A DNA stretch of 11,878 nt, taken from NCBI GenBank assembly GCA_019752975.1, contig JAIELM010000171.1:1-11878 (forward strand), given 5' to 3'. Both the position numbers and the translations under genes were made by a program. Below, one piece after another: positions 1 to 7,177 of this stretch. This stretch comes from Undibacterium sp. Its GTDB lineage: Bacteria > Pseudomonadota > Gammaproteobacteria > Burkholderiales > Burkholderiaceae_D. The notes under the pieces were generated by a model, which did not search any database, was not told the origin of the DNA, and was given only the letters and a program-made list of their open reading frames with translations. Within the stretch, counting starts at the first letter, position 1; the number at the start of each line of letters is the position of its first letter.

Positions 1-397
1 GCTTACCGTCATAAAGCAAACTCAAGACCCGCTGACCAAAAGCCAGACCAACTAGTTGCAGATGCTCAGCGTCCACTTCCAGCGCAGCGTCAAGTTCATC
101 AATCCGACCGGCCCGCTCCACCTTCAGATGTTGTTGCACACTAATCGTCGCGCCCAAAGCATGTGGCGGTAGTTGCAGACCTAAACGCTTCGGTGGCGTG
201 CTTATGGGTGTGCTTATGGGTGCGCTAATTGGCGGACTTTTTGGCGCAGGTGTGCCACACGCGGCGAGTATACTGGTTACACAAAATAGCTGCAGCCATA
301 GTATTGGCCTCAGGGATCGCTTTACCGTCATATTTTTTACGAGGAGCTGAATAATTGACTCATTTCTCTTATTTTTCTCATTTTTCTTATTTTGCAT
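1..397 (-). CDS. DUF3261-type outer-membrane lipoprotein (3' end beyond window)
   Basis: This is a partial gene that runs off the left edge. Read from the ATG at 331, the product starts with Lys/Arg (MTVKRSLRP), then a hydrophobic stretch, then a lipobox ILAAC with the lipidation Cys at residue 25, followed by a Pro/Ser/Thr linker (residues about 28-47). The mature domain begins near GLQLPPHALG. A small lipoprotein after the MMPL and LolA-like genes is typical of aryl polyene clusters, where DUF3261 proteins occur; its role in placing the pigment lipid at the outer membrane is inferred. The start is ambiguous. An in-frame ATG at 397 has AGGAGA six bases upstream and overlaps the exporter stop, which fits translational coupling, but it adds a 22-residue charged leader before the signal peptide. 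The ATG at 331 gives a normal signal peptide but has no visible ribosome site. I list the longer form and regard the start as open. Confidence 0.75.
   Translation of the reverse strand, partial: MQNKKNEKNKRNESIIQLLVKNMTVKRSLRPILWLQLFCVTSILAACGTPAPKSPPISAPISTPISTPPKRLGLQLPPHALGATISVQQHLKVERAGRIDELDAALEVDAEHLQLVGLAFGQRVLSLLYDGK
197..232 (-). repeat. 12-nt in-frame tandem repeat encoding Pro-Ile-Ser-Thr units
   Basis: Three 12-nt units encode PISA-PIST-PIST directly after the lipidation Cys region. The last two units differ by one base and the first is more diverged. The repeat forms a flexible linker between the lipid anchor and the folded domain. Confidence 0.85.
359..391 (-). repeat. Two 15-nt near-identical copies (18-nt period) at the exporter/lipoprotein junction
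   Basis: On the minus strand, AATAAGAAAAATGAG (377-391) is followed by AAA and then AATAAGAGAAATGAG (359-373), one mismatch in 15. The first copy contains the exporter stop codon. The repeat encodes the Lys/Asn/Glu-rich leader of the longer lipoprotein reading, so its duplication may have created or lengthened that leader. Confidence 0.8.
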
Positions 398-2813
398 TGC
401 TGGTCTCCTGTGAAAAATAGGGCGTAATTAACCATACCAAAGCTGTTCCTAATAACATGGTTAAACCAAACGCTTGTAAGGCAGGAGTATGACTTAAGCC
501 GAGCAAACCAAAAGACAAAATGGTGCTGATTGCCGACAAACCTGTGGCTAGCCATCCTGTGCTTTGCTCACTATTTTTCTTATTCGCTTGATGGCTGAGT
601 TCTTGCATAAAAATGCCGTAATCTACCCCCACGCCAAGCAGCAACATCAAGGCCAGTACATGAAACAATTGTAGTGGCTGACCCGTCAAGCTGAGTAAGG
701 CTACGGTCAAGCTACTCGCGACCACCGTCGGCATCAAGACCCGCCACGTGTGTCTGCCATAACGAGGAAACATCAGTAAAAAAACCAGTGCATAAGCGCC
801 GCACAACACCCAACTCATCGTGACCCGATAGCGTCCGAGCACCTGAGAGATTTCTCCTATCTTGTCTACCCATTGCACACTAGGCACTTCATTGGCGGTG
901 CTGATTAAGCGAGTTAAACCTGATTTTTGTAAGCCTTTGATTGCCACGATGCTGGCAAACTGATGATGTTGTAAATCACTGGATTGACCTATCCAAAGAT
1001 GACGCCAAGCTTGACTGGCCGGAGCGTTAAAAAAATTGTCTAGGGTGAGGGGCGTATTCGCTTGCTGCAGATGTTTGACGGTCGCTTGAACCCAAGCACT
1101 ATCCTCGTTAATTTTCTCTCTTACTAAATTCAAAGGGCCGTCCTCATGCAACAGTTTTTCCGTAATGATTTGCCTGTGCTCAGACTGTTTTTTTTGTGAG
1201 GGTACCCAATTGGAAATTGCTTGGTAACCGCCGATCGCCTTGTGCGTAACGAGGAGATCGAGCTTTTGCTTGAGCGCTTCTTCTCTTTGCAGCACCAATT
1301 CAGCTGTATCACCACGAACCAGATAATATTGTACTGGTGTCGGCGCATCGAGCAAGCGACTGAGTTGAATTTGTTCGCTGACTAAATCTTTGGGTGGGGT
1401 TTGTAGTAAACGGATATCGTCATTGGCAGTGAGTCGATAAAATCCTGCACCTATCACGATACAAAAACCGATTAAAACGAAGTAGCTAGAGCGACTATTT
1501 TTTATTCTAGGCCAGACGGCGAGTAGCTCAGAATAGCGGCGTGCCCATGCACCTTGTTGCAAGCTGCCACCGCTAACTAAAATCGGAAAACAGCAAATCA
1601 CCGTCAACCAAGCAAACAATAAGCCCACCCCAGAAAATACCGCCATGTGACGCAGACCAGGGAAGGGCGTGAGGGCTAAACCAAGGTAGCCTATCACCGT
1701 CGTGACCAAGGTGAGCAGCAAACCGGGCATCAGTTTTTTTAATAGTGCGTTTGAGTTCAGCGTGGCATCATGTGCAGCGCGATGACATAAAAAATAGATG
1801 CCGTAATCCTGCGCCACGCCGATCAGGCTAGCACCAAATACCAAGGTCATTAAATGAATGCGGTCAAATAGCAAATAGCACACCGATAGCGCACCCAAAA
1901 AGCCCACGGTGATGGAGAGTAAAATTAAAGCGATAGGTTTAAGCGAGCGAAAACTTGCCCACATCAAGAGCACAATACCTAGCAAGGAACCTAGTCCTAT
2001 GGTCGAGACTTCCTGATTCGCTTGTTGCCCCGCTCTGGCGGCATGTAGGATGACACCGCTTCTTAGAATCTTTAGTTCGGAATGTTTGGACTCCACAGCT
2101 TGGGCTGCTTGCATAGCCGCTTCATCTAGTAAGGGCAAAATCGCCTCTTGTACAGAGAGTGAAAAAGCTGGCGGGACAATGTTGATCGCCAATAAGACAT
2201 ATTGTTGCTGTTCATCCGCAACAAATAAATAGCCGTCACGTGGTCGTACCGGCGTCTCCTGCGCACGCTCTTGCACCCAACCAGAAAAGAGATCAAATGG
2301 GTCGTCTTGAAAGCTTCCCAGTTTAGGGCCGGAGAAAGCGCTATATAGTTTGGCTAGAGCGGTATCGCTCCAAAATTGCGGCGTTTCGGCTTGTAATTGT
2401 TTTTCTTGGCGCGCGCTGAGTAGACTCAGTCTATGTTGTTCAAACGGGGCTAACCAGTCACTTTGAGTTTGCTCAGTCAAGCGAGTGATGGCGAATAAAT
2501 CTTGGTGTGGTGCGAGCACCGTCGCATAAGCGTCGGCCGCATGTTTGGCTTGATCCCAGTCTTTAGCACCGATTAAAACAATCAAGCGTTGTTGTGCCGC
2601 ATCGACCATGTGGGTGAAAGATTGCTGCAAAATTGGATCACGTTCTTGCACCGGTAATAGCGCCAAAATATCGGTGTCAGGCGTCATCTTTTTACCCAGC
2701 CACAACGAGCCGTTGTGCGCGACTAAAACGCACACAAGAACTAGCCATGCGGTGAACCAGCGCGCACTTCCTAGCTTACTTCCAAGGGCAGATAAAAAAT
2801 GTAGTCTCTTCAA
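387..2813 (-). CDS. MMPL/RND-family exporter of the aryl polyene type
   Basis: This 808-residue inner-membrane protein has the two-fold RND/MMPL layout. Each half has one membrane helix (about 18-36 and 443-460), a large periplasmic domain (about 40-265 and 462-660) and then a bundle of helices (about 270-415 and 665-800). The transmembrane proton-relay Asp-Tyr pair is present in both halves: GVAQDYGIY with Asp336-Tyr337 and GVGVDYGIF with Asp731-Tyr732. Small MMPL-like RND exporters of this size sit in aryl polyene, xanthomonadin and flexirubin clusters, where they are thought to export or flip the lipid-linked pigment using the proton gradient; here that is inferred from context. The TTG start at 2813 overlaps the stop of the LolA-like gene as TTGA, with GAGG ten bases upstream, which supports coupled translation. 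No ATG is available nearby that keeps the first helix. Confidence 0.92.
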   Translation of the reverse strand: MKRLHFLSALGSKLGSARWFTAWLVLVCVLVAHNGSLWLGKKMTPDTDILALLPVQERDPILQQSFTHMVDAAQQRLIVLIGAKDWDQAKHAADAYATVLAPHQDLFAITRLTEQTQSDWLAPFEQHRLSLLSARQEKQLQAETPQFWSDTALAKLYSAFSGPKLGSFQDDPFDLFSGWVQERAQETPVRPRDGYLFVADEQQQYVLLAINIVPPAFSLSVQEAILPLLDEAAMQAAQAVESKHSELKILRSGVILHAARAGQQANQEVSTIGLGSLLGIVLLMWASFRSLKPIALILLSITVGFLGALSVCYLLFDRIHLMTLVFGASLIGVAQDYGIYFLCHRAAHDATLNSNALLKKLMPGLLLTLVTTVIGYLGLALTPFPGLRHMAVFSGVGLLFAWLTVICCFPILVSGGSLQQGAWARRYSELLAVWPRIKNSRSSYFVLIGFCIVIGAGFYRLTANDDIRLLQTPPKDLVSEQIQLSRLLDAPTPVQYYLVRGDTAELVLQREEALKQKLDLLVTHKAIGGYQAISNWVPSQKKQSEHRQIITEKLLHEDGPLNLVREKINEDSAWVQATVKHLQQANTPLTLDNFFNAPASQAWRHLWIGQSSDLQHHQFASIVAIKGLQKSGLTRLISTANEVPSVQWVDKIGEISQVLGRYRVTMSWVLCGAYALVFLLMFPRYGRHTWRVLMPTVVASSLTVALLSLTGQPLQLFHVLALMLLLGVGVDYGIFMQELSHQANKKNSEQSTGWLATGLSAISTILSFGLLGLSHTPALQAFGLTMLLGTALVWLITPYFSQETSNAK
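404..409 (-). promoter_or_regulatory. Shine-Dalgarno AGGAGA upstream of the lipoprotein ATG at 397
   Basis: AGGAGA lies six bases before the ATG at 395-397, inside the last codons of the exporter gene. It is the only good ribosome site at this junction and favours the longer reading of the lipoprotein. Confidence 0.55.
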
Positions 2814-3484
2814 AATAGTGCTGCCTCTTCAGCCGTGAGCGCAGACTCACCGGTTTTTATTTCAGAGAAAATGATGCTGGTACTATCACCACTGGCTTCG
2901 AGAATATGGATATTTTTAACGTAAGCGTTGCCTTCTAAACTGATTTGGCCTATCGCCTTAGCGAGTGCTGCTTGACGGGCTTTGAGACCGACTTTCCAAT
3001 TCTGATTGTCGAGCTTATTGTCTAGCTTATTGTCTAGCTTAGAGTCGAATTTCGCATCGACCTCAAACAGCGTGTCGAGTTGTGTCAAATCACCGGATAA
3101 TAAGGAAAATAAAACGCTGTTAATCATCCGCACAGTAGGTTCCTGTTTGGCGTCTAAGCGCATCGCAACTCGGTCACCTTGCAGGTGTACGATCTCATCG
3201 CGACTAAGGCGTAAAGTATTTGGAAACGGCTGTAGCGTGCGCCACAATATTCCCTTATCGGCAAGCACACAAAATCGACCAGAGGATGCCAGTGGTTTTT
3301 TCATGCCAGTGAGGATTTTACTTTGATCGAAACGCCCGCACAAGATTTTTGGTTTGGCTAGACGAGTTTGTATTGCGCTGATGGTTTGATTAATGGATTC
3401 GGAGGTCGTTTTATTTTCCAATGCGACACTGGATAAAGGCGCCAAGACTAATAGGGTACTGAGTAGAGCTCGTAAAATCAACAT
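2810..3484 (-). CDS. LolA-like periplasmic lipid/lipoprotein carrier
   Basis: The 224-residue product has a signal peptide (residues 1-21, likely cleaved after SSVA) and then a body resembling outer-membrane lipoprotein carriers. Visible landmarks are ILCGRFDQSK near 47-56, the Trp-rich strand GILWRTLQPFPNTL near 78-91, an NWKVGL strand near 162-167, and a C-terminal GDSTSIIFSEIK strand. LolA-like proteins recur next to MMPL exporters in aryl polyene clusters and probably carry the hydrophobic product across the periplasm; the true substrate is unknown. The ATG at 3484 was chosen over an earlier in-frame start at 3532 because AGGAG lies seven bases upstream and the signal peptide starts cleanly there. 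The start overlaps the thioesterase stop by seven bases. A KLDN repeat (residues 149-160) sits in a loop before the NWKVGL strand. Confidence 0.85.
   Translation of the reverse strand: MLILRALLSTLLVLAPLSSVALENKTTSESINQTISAIQTRLAKPKILCGRFDQSKILTGMKKPLASSGRFCVLADKGILWRTLQPFPNTLRLSRDEIVHLQGDRVAMRLDAKQEPTVRMINSVLFSLLSGDLTQLDTLFEVDAKFDSKLDNKLDNKLDNQNWKVGLKARQAALAKAIGQISLEGNAYVKNIHILEASGDSTSIIFSEIKTGESALTAEEAALF
3005..3040 (-). repeat. 12-nt in-frame tandem repeat (3 copies) encoding KLDN
   Basis: Three copies of AAGCTAGACAAT occur head to tail; the third differs by one base (AAGCTCGACAAT). They encode KLDN-KLDN-KLDN at residues 149-160 of the LolA-like protein, preceded by a related DSKL. The near identity at the DNA level points to recent slippage or duplication, not to conserved protein sequence. 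Confidence 0.93.
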
Positions 3485-3912
3485 GGTGTCACTCCTAATT
3501 TTTCGAACAAAATACTGGGCGAGGCAAAGCACATTTCGTTACTGGAAAGGTCCACTGCCACTTGTGTGGTGCTGGCACGGGTAAGGCGTTTTCCTGTGAC
3601 ACTATCACGGATTAAATAGTGGATGACTAAGCGATTTTCCCATTCCACGATTTCGGCACGTAAGCAAATGCGTTGTCCAAAACTTGCCGAAGCGATATAG
3701 CGCAGCTGTAAATCAATCACCGGCCAAGCATAGCCCGAGGCTTTCATTTGCTGGTAGTTGTAATCGATCTTGTCTAGTAAGGCGCAACGAGCGATCTCTA
3801 GATACTTCACATAATTGCCGTGCCAGACGATTTCCATAGGATCGAGATCGAAGAACTGCACTTGCAGTTCAACTTCCACCCACCACGGACTTGTTGGTTT
3901 GCTCTTACGCAT
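3478..3912 (-). CDS. 4-hydroxybenzoyl-CoA-thioesterase-like hotdog protein
   Basis: The 144-residue product is a single hotdog domain of the 4HBT/YbgC type. The sequence FFDLDPMEIVWHGNYVKYLE (residues 20-39) matches the family active-site segment, with Asp24 at the catalytic Asp position and His-Gly-Asn-Tyr following. The length is normal for the family. Members in aryl polyene clusters are annotated as thioesterases that could release the chain or clear mis-acylated ACPs; which of these applies is not visible. The ATG at 3912 was preferred to an in-frame TTG at 3936: it overlaps the ammonia lyase stop by eight bases (ATGCGTAA) and a GGG lies just upstream. Its own stop overlaps the start of the LolA-like gene, so lyase, thioesterase, carrier and exporter are translationally linked. 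Confidence 0.87.
   Translation of the reverse strand: MRKSKPTSPWWVEVELQVQFFDLDPMEIVWHGNYVKYLEIARCALLDKIDYNYQQMKASGYAWPVIDLQLRYIASASFGQRICLRAEIVEWENRLVIHYLIRDSVTGKRLTRASTTQVAVDLSSNEMCFASPSILFEKLGVTPC
3492..3496 (-). promoter_or_regulatory. Shine-Dalgarno AGGAG for the LolA-like gene
   Basis: AGGAG lies seven bases before the ATG at 3482-3484, within the thioesterase coding sequence. It fixes the start of the LolA-like gene and excludes the 16-residue upstream extension. Confidence 0.8.
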
Positions 3913-5473
3913 ACAGTACCCAAGCTTGATCGCCAATGTGTGTCAGCAATTGGCGTAGCTCAGGTTCCAAACGACGGTCTTCTTGGATAGGCGCGATGGT
4001 GTTAGCTAGCGCATCCATCATGTTCATGAGCGGTTTGGACAGCGATGCCTCTGGATTGACTCGACAGCGCAACCATACCCCTTGTCTTACCGTGATTAAT
4101 AAGGCGGCGGCGACTTGTTCAGTCAATTCCAAAACCCGCAGGCAATCTCTAGCGGCGATGGTTCCCATGCTGACTTTATCTTGATTATGACATTCCGTTG
4201 AACGTGAAAAAACCGAAGCCGGCATGGTGAGTTTTAAGGCCTCAGCGGTCCAAGCGGATGCGCTAATTTGCAGCGCCTTTAAGCCGTGATTAATCGCCGC
4301 ACGTGGACCTTCTATGCCAGATAAATTGGCGGGTAGTCCGTGGTTGTAACGGCTATCGACTAATAGCGCCATTTGTCGATCCATCAAGTCCGCCAAATTG
4401 GCTACCGCATTTTTCATTCCATCCATCGCAAAGGCGATATGCCCACCGTAAAAGTGACCACCGTGCAGAACATGTTCATTGTCAGCGTCGATAATCGGAT
4501 TATCGTTGGCACTATTGAGTTCGTTTTCGATCGACTGGCGGAAGAAGGGGAGCGCGTCAGCCAACACGCCAATGACATGCGGTGCGCAGCGTATCGAATA
4601 GCGGTCCTGTAGGCGTTTGCCATTGCGCTCTGGTTGTCCTACGCTGAGATCTTGCCTTATCCATGCGGCTACGCCTTGCATGCCAGCGTGCGGCTTAACC
4701 GAAAAAAGTATCTCATCAAAATGGTGTGCATTGCCATCTAAAGCAAACGATGCCAGCGCAGTGATGCGCGTGCTCAGCTGGGTTAGATAAGCAGCTCTGT
4801 CATAGGCTAAACAGGCCAAGGCGGTCATCACCGCTGTGCCATTCATGATGGCTAAGCCTTCTTTGGGACGTAGGCGCAAAGGGGTAATGCCAGCCTCGCT
4901 TAATGCCTGCGCTGCTGACACCTGTTCGCCATTACGCCATACTTCGCGTTCGCCACAGAGCACAGCGGCTAAATAGGACAAAGGGGTTAAATCACCACTA
5001 GCACCAACTGAGCCTTCACTAGGAATTAGTGGTAAAAGTCCGGCATCTAATAGCTTGGTGATTTGCTCTAATAACTCCACGCTGACACCAGAAAAACCCT
5101 TAGATAGCGAAGCCAAACGGGTTGCCATCACAGCTCGAGTTTGCGCCGGACTGAGATATTCACCTAAGCCACAGCCATGATAAGTGTATAAATGATGCGG
5201 CAATTCTTCGACCAATTCGGGTGGAATGTTGACAGTACACGAGTCTCCATAACCGGTAGTGACACCATAAATTGTGCCGTCTTCTTTCAGCAAGCGATCT
5301 AAGAAATCGGCGCCACGCGCAATCGCGGCGCGAAAACTGGGATCGTTGGACAAGCGAACCTTGGCATTGCCGTTGGCGATGGCAACGATGTCTTCTATAC
5401 TGAGACGATGGCGGTCAAATTCGATCACTGAGCGTGTGGTTGTGATAGTGGATGGGGAGTCAAAGTGTTGCAT
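3905..5473 (-). CDS. MIO-dependent aromatic amino acid ammonia lyase (HAL/PAL/TAL family)
   Basis: The 522-residue product is a full-length member of the aromatic amino acid lyase family. The Ala-Ser-Gly triad that forms the MIO electrophile is in GSVGASGDLTPLSYLA (residues 158-160); the catalytic Tyr is Tyr69 in YGVTTGYG. Other family blocks are MNGTAVMTA, QDRYSIRCAPHVIG, NSANDNPII and NQDKVSMGT. The selectivity pair, aligned by spacing to the catalytic Tyr and the MIO, is Tyr98-His99, unlike Ser-His of histidine lyases, His-Leu of Rhodobacter TAL or Phe-Leu of PAL. The NQD segment (430-432) resembles PAL/TAL proteins more than histidine lyases. No other hut gene is present. I infer a role in making an aryl-propenoate starter from Tyr or Phe; a histidine substrate or a mutase cannot be excluded. 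The ATG at 5473 has GGAA seven bases upstream and overlaps the previous gene by 14 bases; an ATG at 5509 lacks a ribosome site. Confidence 0.9.
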   Translation of the reverse strand: MQHFDSPSTITTTRSVIEFDRHRLSIEDIVAIANGNAKVRLSNDPSFRAAIARGADFLDRLLKEDGTIYGVTTGYGDSCTVNIPPELVEELPHHLYTYHGCGLGEYLSPAQTRAVMATRLASLSKGFSGVSVELLEQITKLLDAGLLPLIPSEGSVGASGDLTPLSYLAAVLCGEREVWRNGEQVSAAQALSEAGITPLRLRPKEGLAIMNGTAVMTALACLAYDRAAYLTQLSTRITALASFALDGNAHHFDEILFSVKPHAGMQGVAAWIRQDLSVGQPERNGKRLQDRYSIRCAPHVIGVLADALPFFRQSIENELNSANDNPIIDADNEHVLHGGHFYGGHIAFAMDGMKNAVANLADLMDRQMALLVDSRYNHGLPANLSGIEGPRAAINHGLKALQISASAWTAEALKLTMPASVFSRSTECHNQDKVSMGTIAARDCLRVLELTEQVAAALLITVRQGVWLRCRVNPEASLSKPLMNMMDALANTIAPIQEDRRLEPELRQLLTHIGDQAWVLYA

Positions 5474-6413
5474 GAGGCTGTTCCAATTGGGGTAAGTGCC
5501 AAAAATCATAAAAATTGAACCATTGTAGCGGCGCTAGGGCGCAATAGTGTTCTAGTCGCGCGGCAAAGCGACTCGCGAGTTCGCTGATGACGACGTCTCT
5601 GCCTTTGCGCGGCAAGCGTAGTGTTTCACACAGCAGCTCGAAATGCACTTGCGGTACGCGCTGTATTGGCAAAGAAAACATCAGGTAAATAGGGCATTGT
5701 AAAACACTAGCAAGTACATAGGGGCCGATAGGTAAGGCGGCTGTATGACCTAAAAAATTCACCTTGGTAACGCGCGGATGCGGGGCAACCGGTATGCGAT
5801 CACCCGCAATGACCACAAAGCCACCGGCTGCGATTCTTTCCTCTAAAAGCATGGCTGTGCCTGCTGATATCTCGCTCACTTGCAATAGATCAAGGCCACT
5901 ATGCGGGGATAACTGCTCCATCATGCGATTAAAAGCTTGGGCGTGTTTGGTGTGGACTAAGACGGTTAGTTTGATTTCAGGATAATCCCGTGCTAATACT
6001 CTGGATAATTCTACGTTGCCCAAGTGAGTGCAGATAATGAGCGCGCCACGCCCGCTCAGCAGGCATTGATGGATTTGTTCTTGTCCATAATATTCCACAG
6101 GCTGGGTATTGTATAAGCCACCCCATAGCAGCATTTTATCTAAAATAGTTTCGGCAAAGCTGGCAAAATGACGTAGCACACCTAGGAAGTTGCTAGCAAT
6201 TTTGCTTCCACTATACGCGCTGAGTCGTTGTAAATAATGGGTAGATGCACTTCTTGCTCGGCTTTGTGTGAGCACATACCAAAATAAAACTGGATACAGT
6301 ATGAGGCGAAAAGGCCAGCGTCCGCAGACACGATAAATCCAAAACAGCAAACGCATGCCCGCGACAAAACTGACTTCATTCAAGCTCGCCCAATGTCTTT
6401 TTTTCTGATCCAT
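5460..6413 (-). CDS. LpxL/HtrB-like lysophospholipid acyltransferase
   Basis: The 317-residue product has a hydrophobic N-terminal region (about 17-50), probably a membrane anchor, then an acyltransferase domain. The active-site motif is THLGNVE, with His130 and Glu135 in the H-x4-E arrangement of the LpxL family, followed by a GDR segment at 204-206. It ends with QWFNFYDFW (297-305), a typical C-terminal motif of acyltransferases in aryl polyene clusters. It probably transfers an acyl or aryl-polyene chain to a lipid or sugar acceptor on the cytoplasmic face; the acceptor is not known. The ATG lies two bases after the stop of the glycosyltransferase gene. In several aryl polyene clusters these two activities are carried by one fused protein, so the tight pair here looks like the split form. 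Confidence 0.87.
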   Translation of the reverse strand: MDQKKRHWASLNEVSFVAGMRLLFWIYRVCGRWPFRLILYPVLFWYVLTQSRARSASTHYLQRLSAYSGSKIASNFLGVLRHFASFAETILDKMLLWGGLYNTQPVEYYGQEQIHQCLLSGRGALIICTHLGNVELSRVLARDYPEIKLTVLVHTKHAQAFNRMMEQLSPHSGLDLLQVSEISAGTAMLLEERIAAGGFVVIAGDRIPVAPHPRVTKVNFLGHTAALPIGPYVLASVLQCPIYLMFSLPIQRVPQVHFELLCETLRLPRKGRDVVISELASRFAARLEHYCALAPLQWFNFYDFWHLPQLEQPHATL

Positions 6414-6415
6414 GG

Positions 6416-7174
6416 CTAAGTCTCGCGCCGTTTTTTAAGATGACGCGCTAACAAACTAGGAATACGCACTAGCATGCCAAAAAATAATTTGGTATGCATC
6501 ATGGTGATGAGCGCATTGTCGCGCCACATTCTAAAATGCGAAACGCCATCTAGAGGATAAGCCACCCGCGTTGCATGATTAACGACTTCCACACCATCCC
6601 AATAGAGACGCACCAAGATGTCGGTATCGAAATTCATACGGCGACCGATTTGTTGCTTAGCCATTAGCCGTATTACTGGGGCGACAGGATAAACTCTAAA
6701 GCCGCACATTGAGTCTTTGATCGACAACGAAAGCGTGTTAATCCATACCCAGATATGGGTTAAATAGCGAGCGTACAAACGGAGTTTTGGTACCGACTCA
6801 TCATACACAGGATAGCCTGCGATGACTGCTTCGGGATGGATTTGCGCTTGCTGTAAAAATTGACGGATGTCCGCAACGCAATGCTGGCCATCGGCATCGA
6901 CTTGCAGTAGATGGGTATAACCGGCTAGCTCGGCATATTTGAAGCCGGTCAGCACCGCTGCACCCTTGCCTTGATTTTCCGTATGGCGAATCAGCGTGAC
7001 TTGCGTTGGTGTCTGCTGCTGCAAAGCGTCTAAGACAGCCGCGCATTGTGGATCGCTACCGTCATCGACCAAGATGCAAGGGACGGCATGTGGTAACACC
7101 GCATCGACCACTTTCGCAATGGCATGTTGGTGGTTGTAAACAGGGATCAGAATGCAGGGTGCAAAATGAGACAC
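6416..7174 (-). CDS. Family-2 glycosyltransferase (dolichyl-phosphate mannose synthase-like)
   Basis: The 252-residue product has a GT-A fold. It starts with CILIPVYNHQHAI, the usual first strand of GT2 enzymes. It then shows VDDGS (36-40), the NQGKGAAVLTGF segment (68-79) and the metal-binding DADGQH (93-98), followed by a KDSMCGFRVYP block (153-163) and a WRDN (217-220) near the end. There is no C-terminal membrane helix beyond a weakly hydrophobic FFGMLVRIPSLL. It likely transfers a sugar from a nucleotide donor to a lipid or aryl acceptor; donor and acceptor are unknown. The GTG at 7174 is three bases after the methyltransferase stop and a weak GTGAG lies upstream. No closer ATG preserves the first strand. 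Confidence 0.88.
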   Translation of the reverse strand: MSHFAPCILIPVYNHQHAIAKVVDAVLPHAVPCILVDDGSDPQCAAVLDALQQQTPTQVTLIRHTENQGKGAAVLTGFKYAELAGYTHLLQVDADGQHCVADIRQFLQQAQIHPEAVIAGYPVYDESVPKLRLYARYLTHIWVWINTLSLSIKDSMCGFRVYPVAPVIRLMAKQQIGRRMNFDTDILVRLYWDGVEVVNHATRVAYPLDGVSHFRMWRDNALITMMHTKLFFGMLVRIPSLLARHLKKRRET

Positions 7175-7177
7175 GAC

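Noticed and set aside
337..555. Small minus-strand frame over the exporter 3' end
   Set aside because: It is an out-of-frame shadow of the exporter gene, with no ribosome site and no recognisable sequence.
3005..3040. Short repeats as CRISPR or phase-variation tract
   Set aside because: Units are 12 nt, contiguous without spacers, and in frame, so they are neither a CRISPR array nor able to switch the gene on and off by frameshift.
3905..5473. Histidine ammonia-lyase of histidine catabolism (hutH)
   Set aside because: The fold is the same, but no urocanase, imidazolonepropionase or other hut gene is present, the selectivity pair is Tyr-His instead of Ser-His, and the gene is embedded in a pigment operon.
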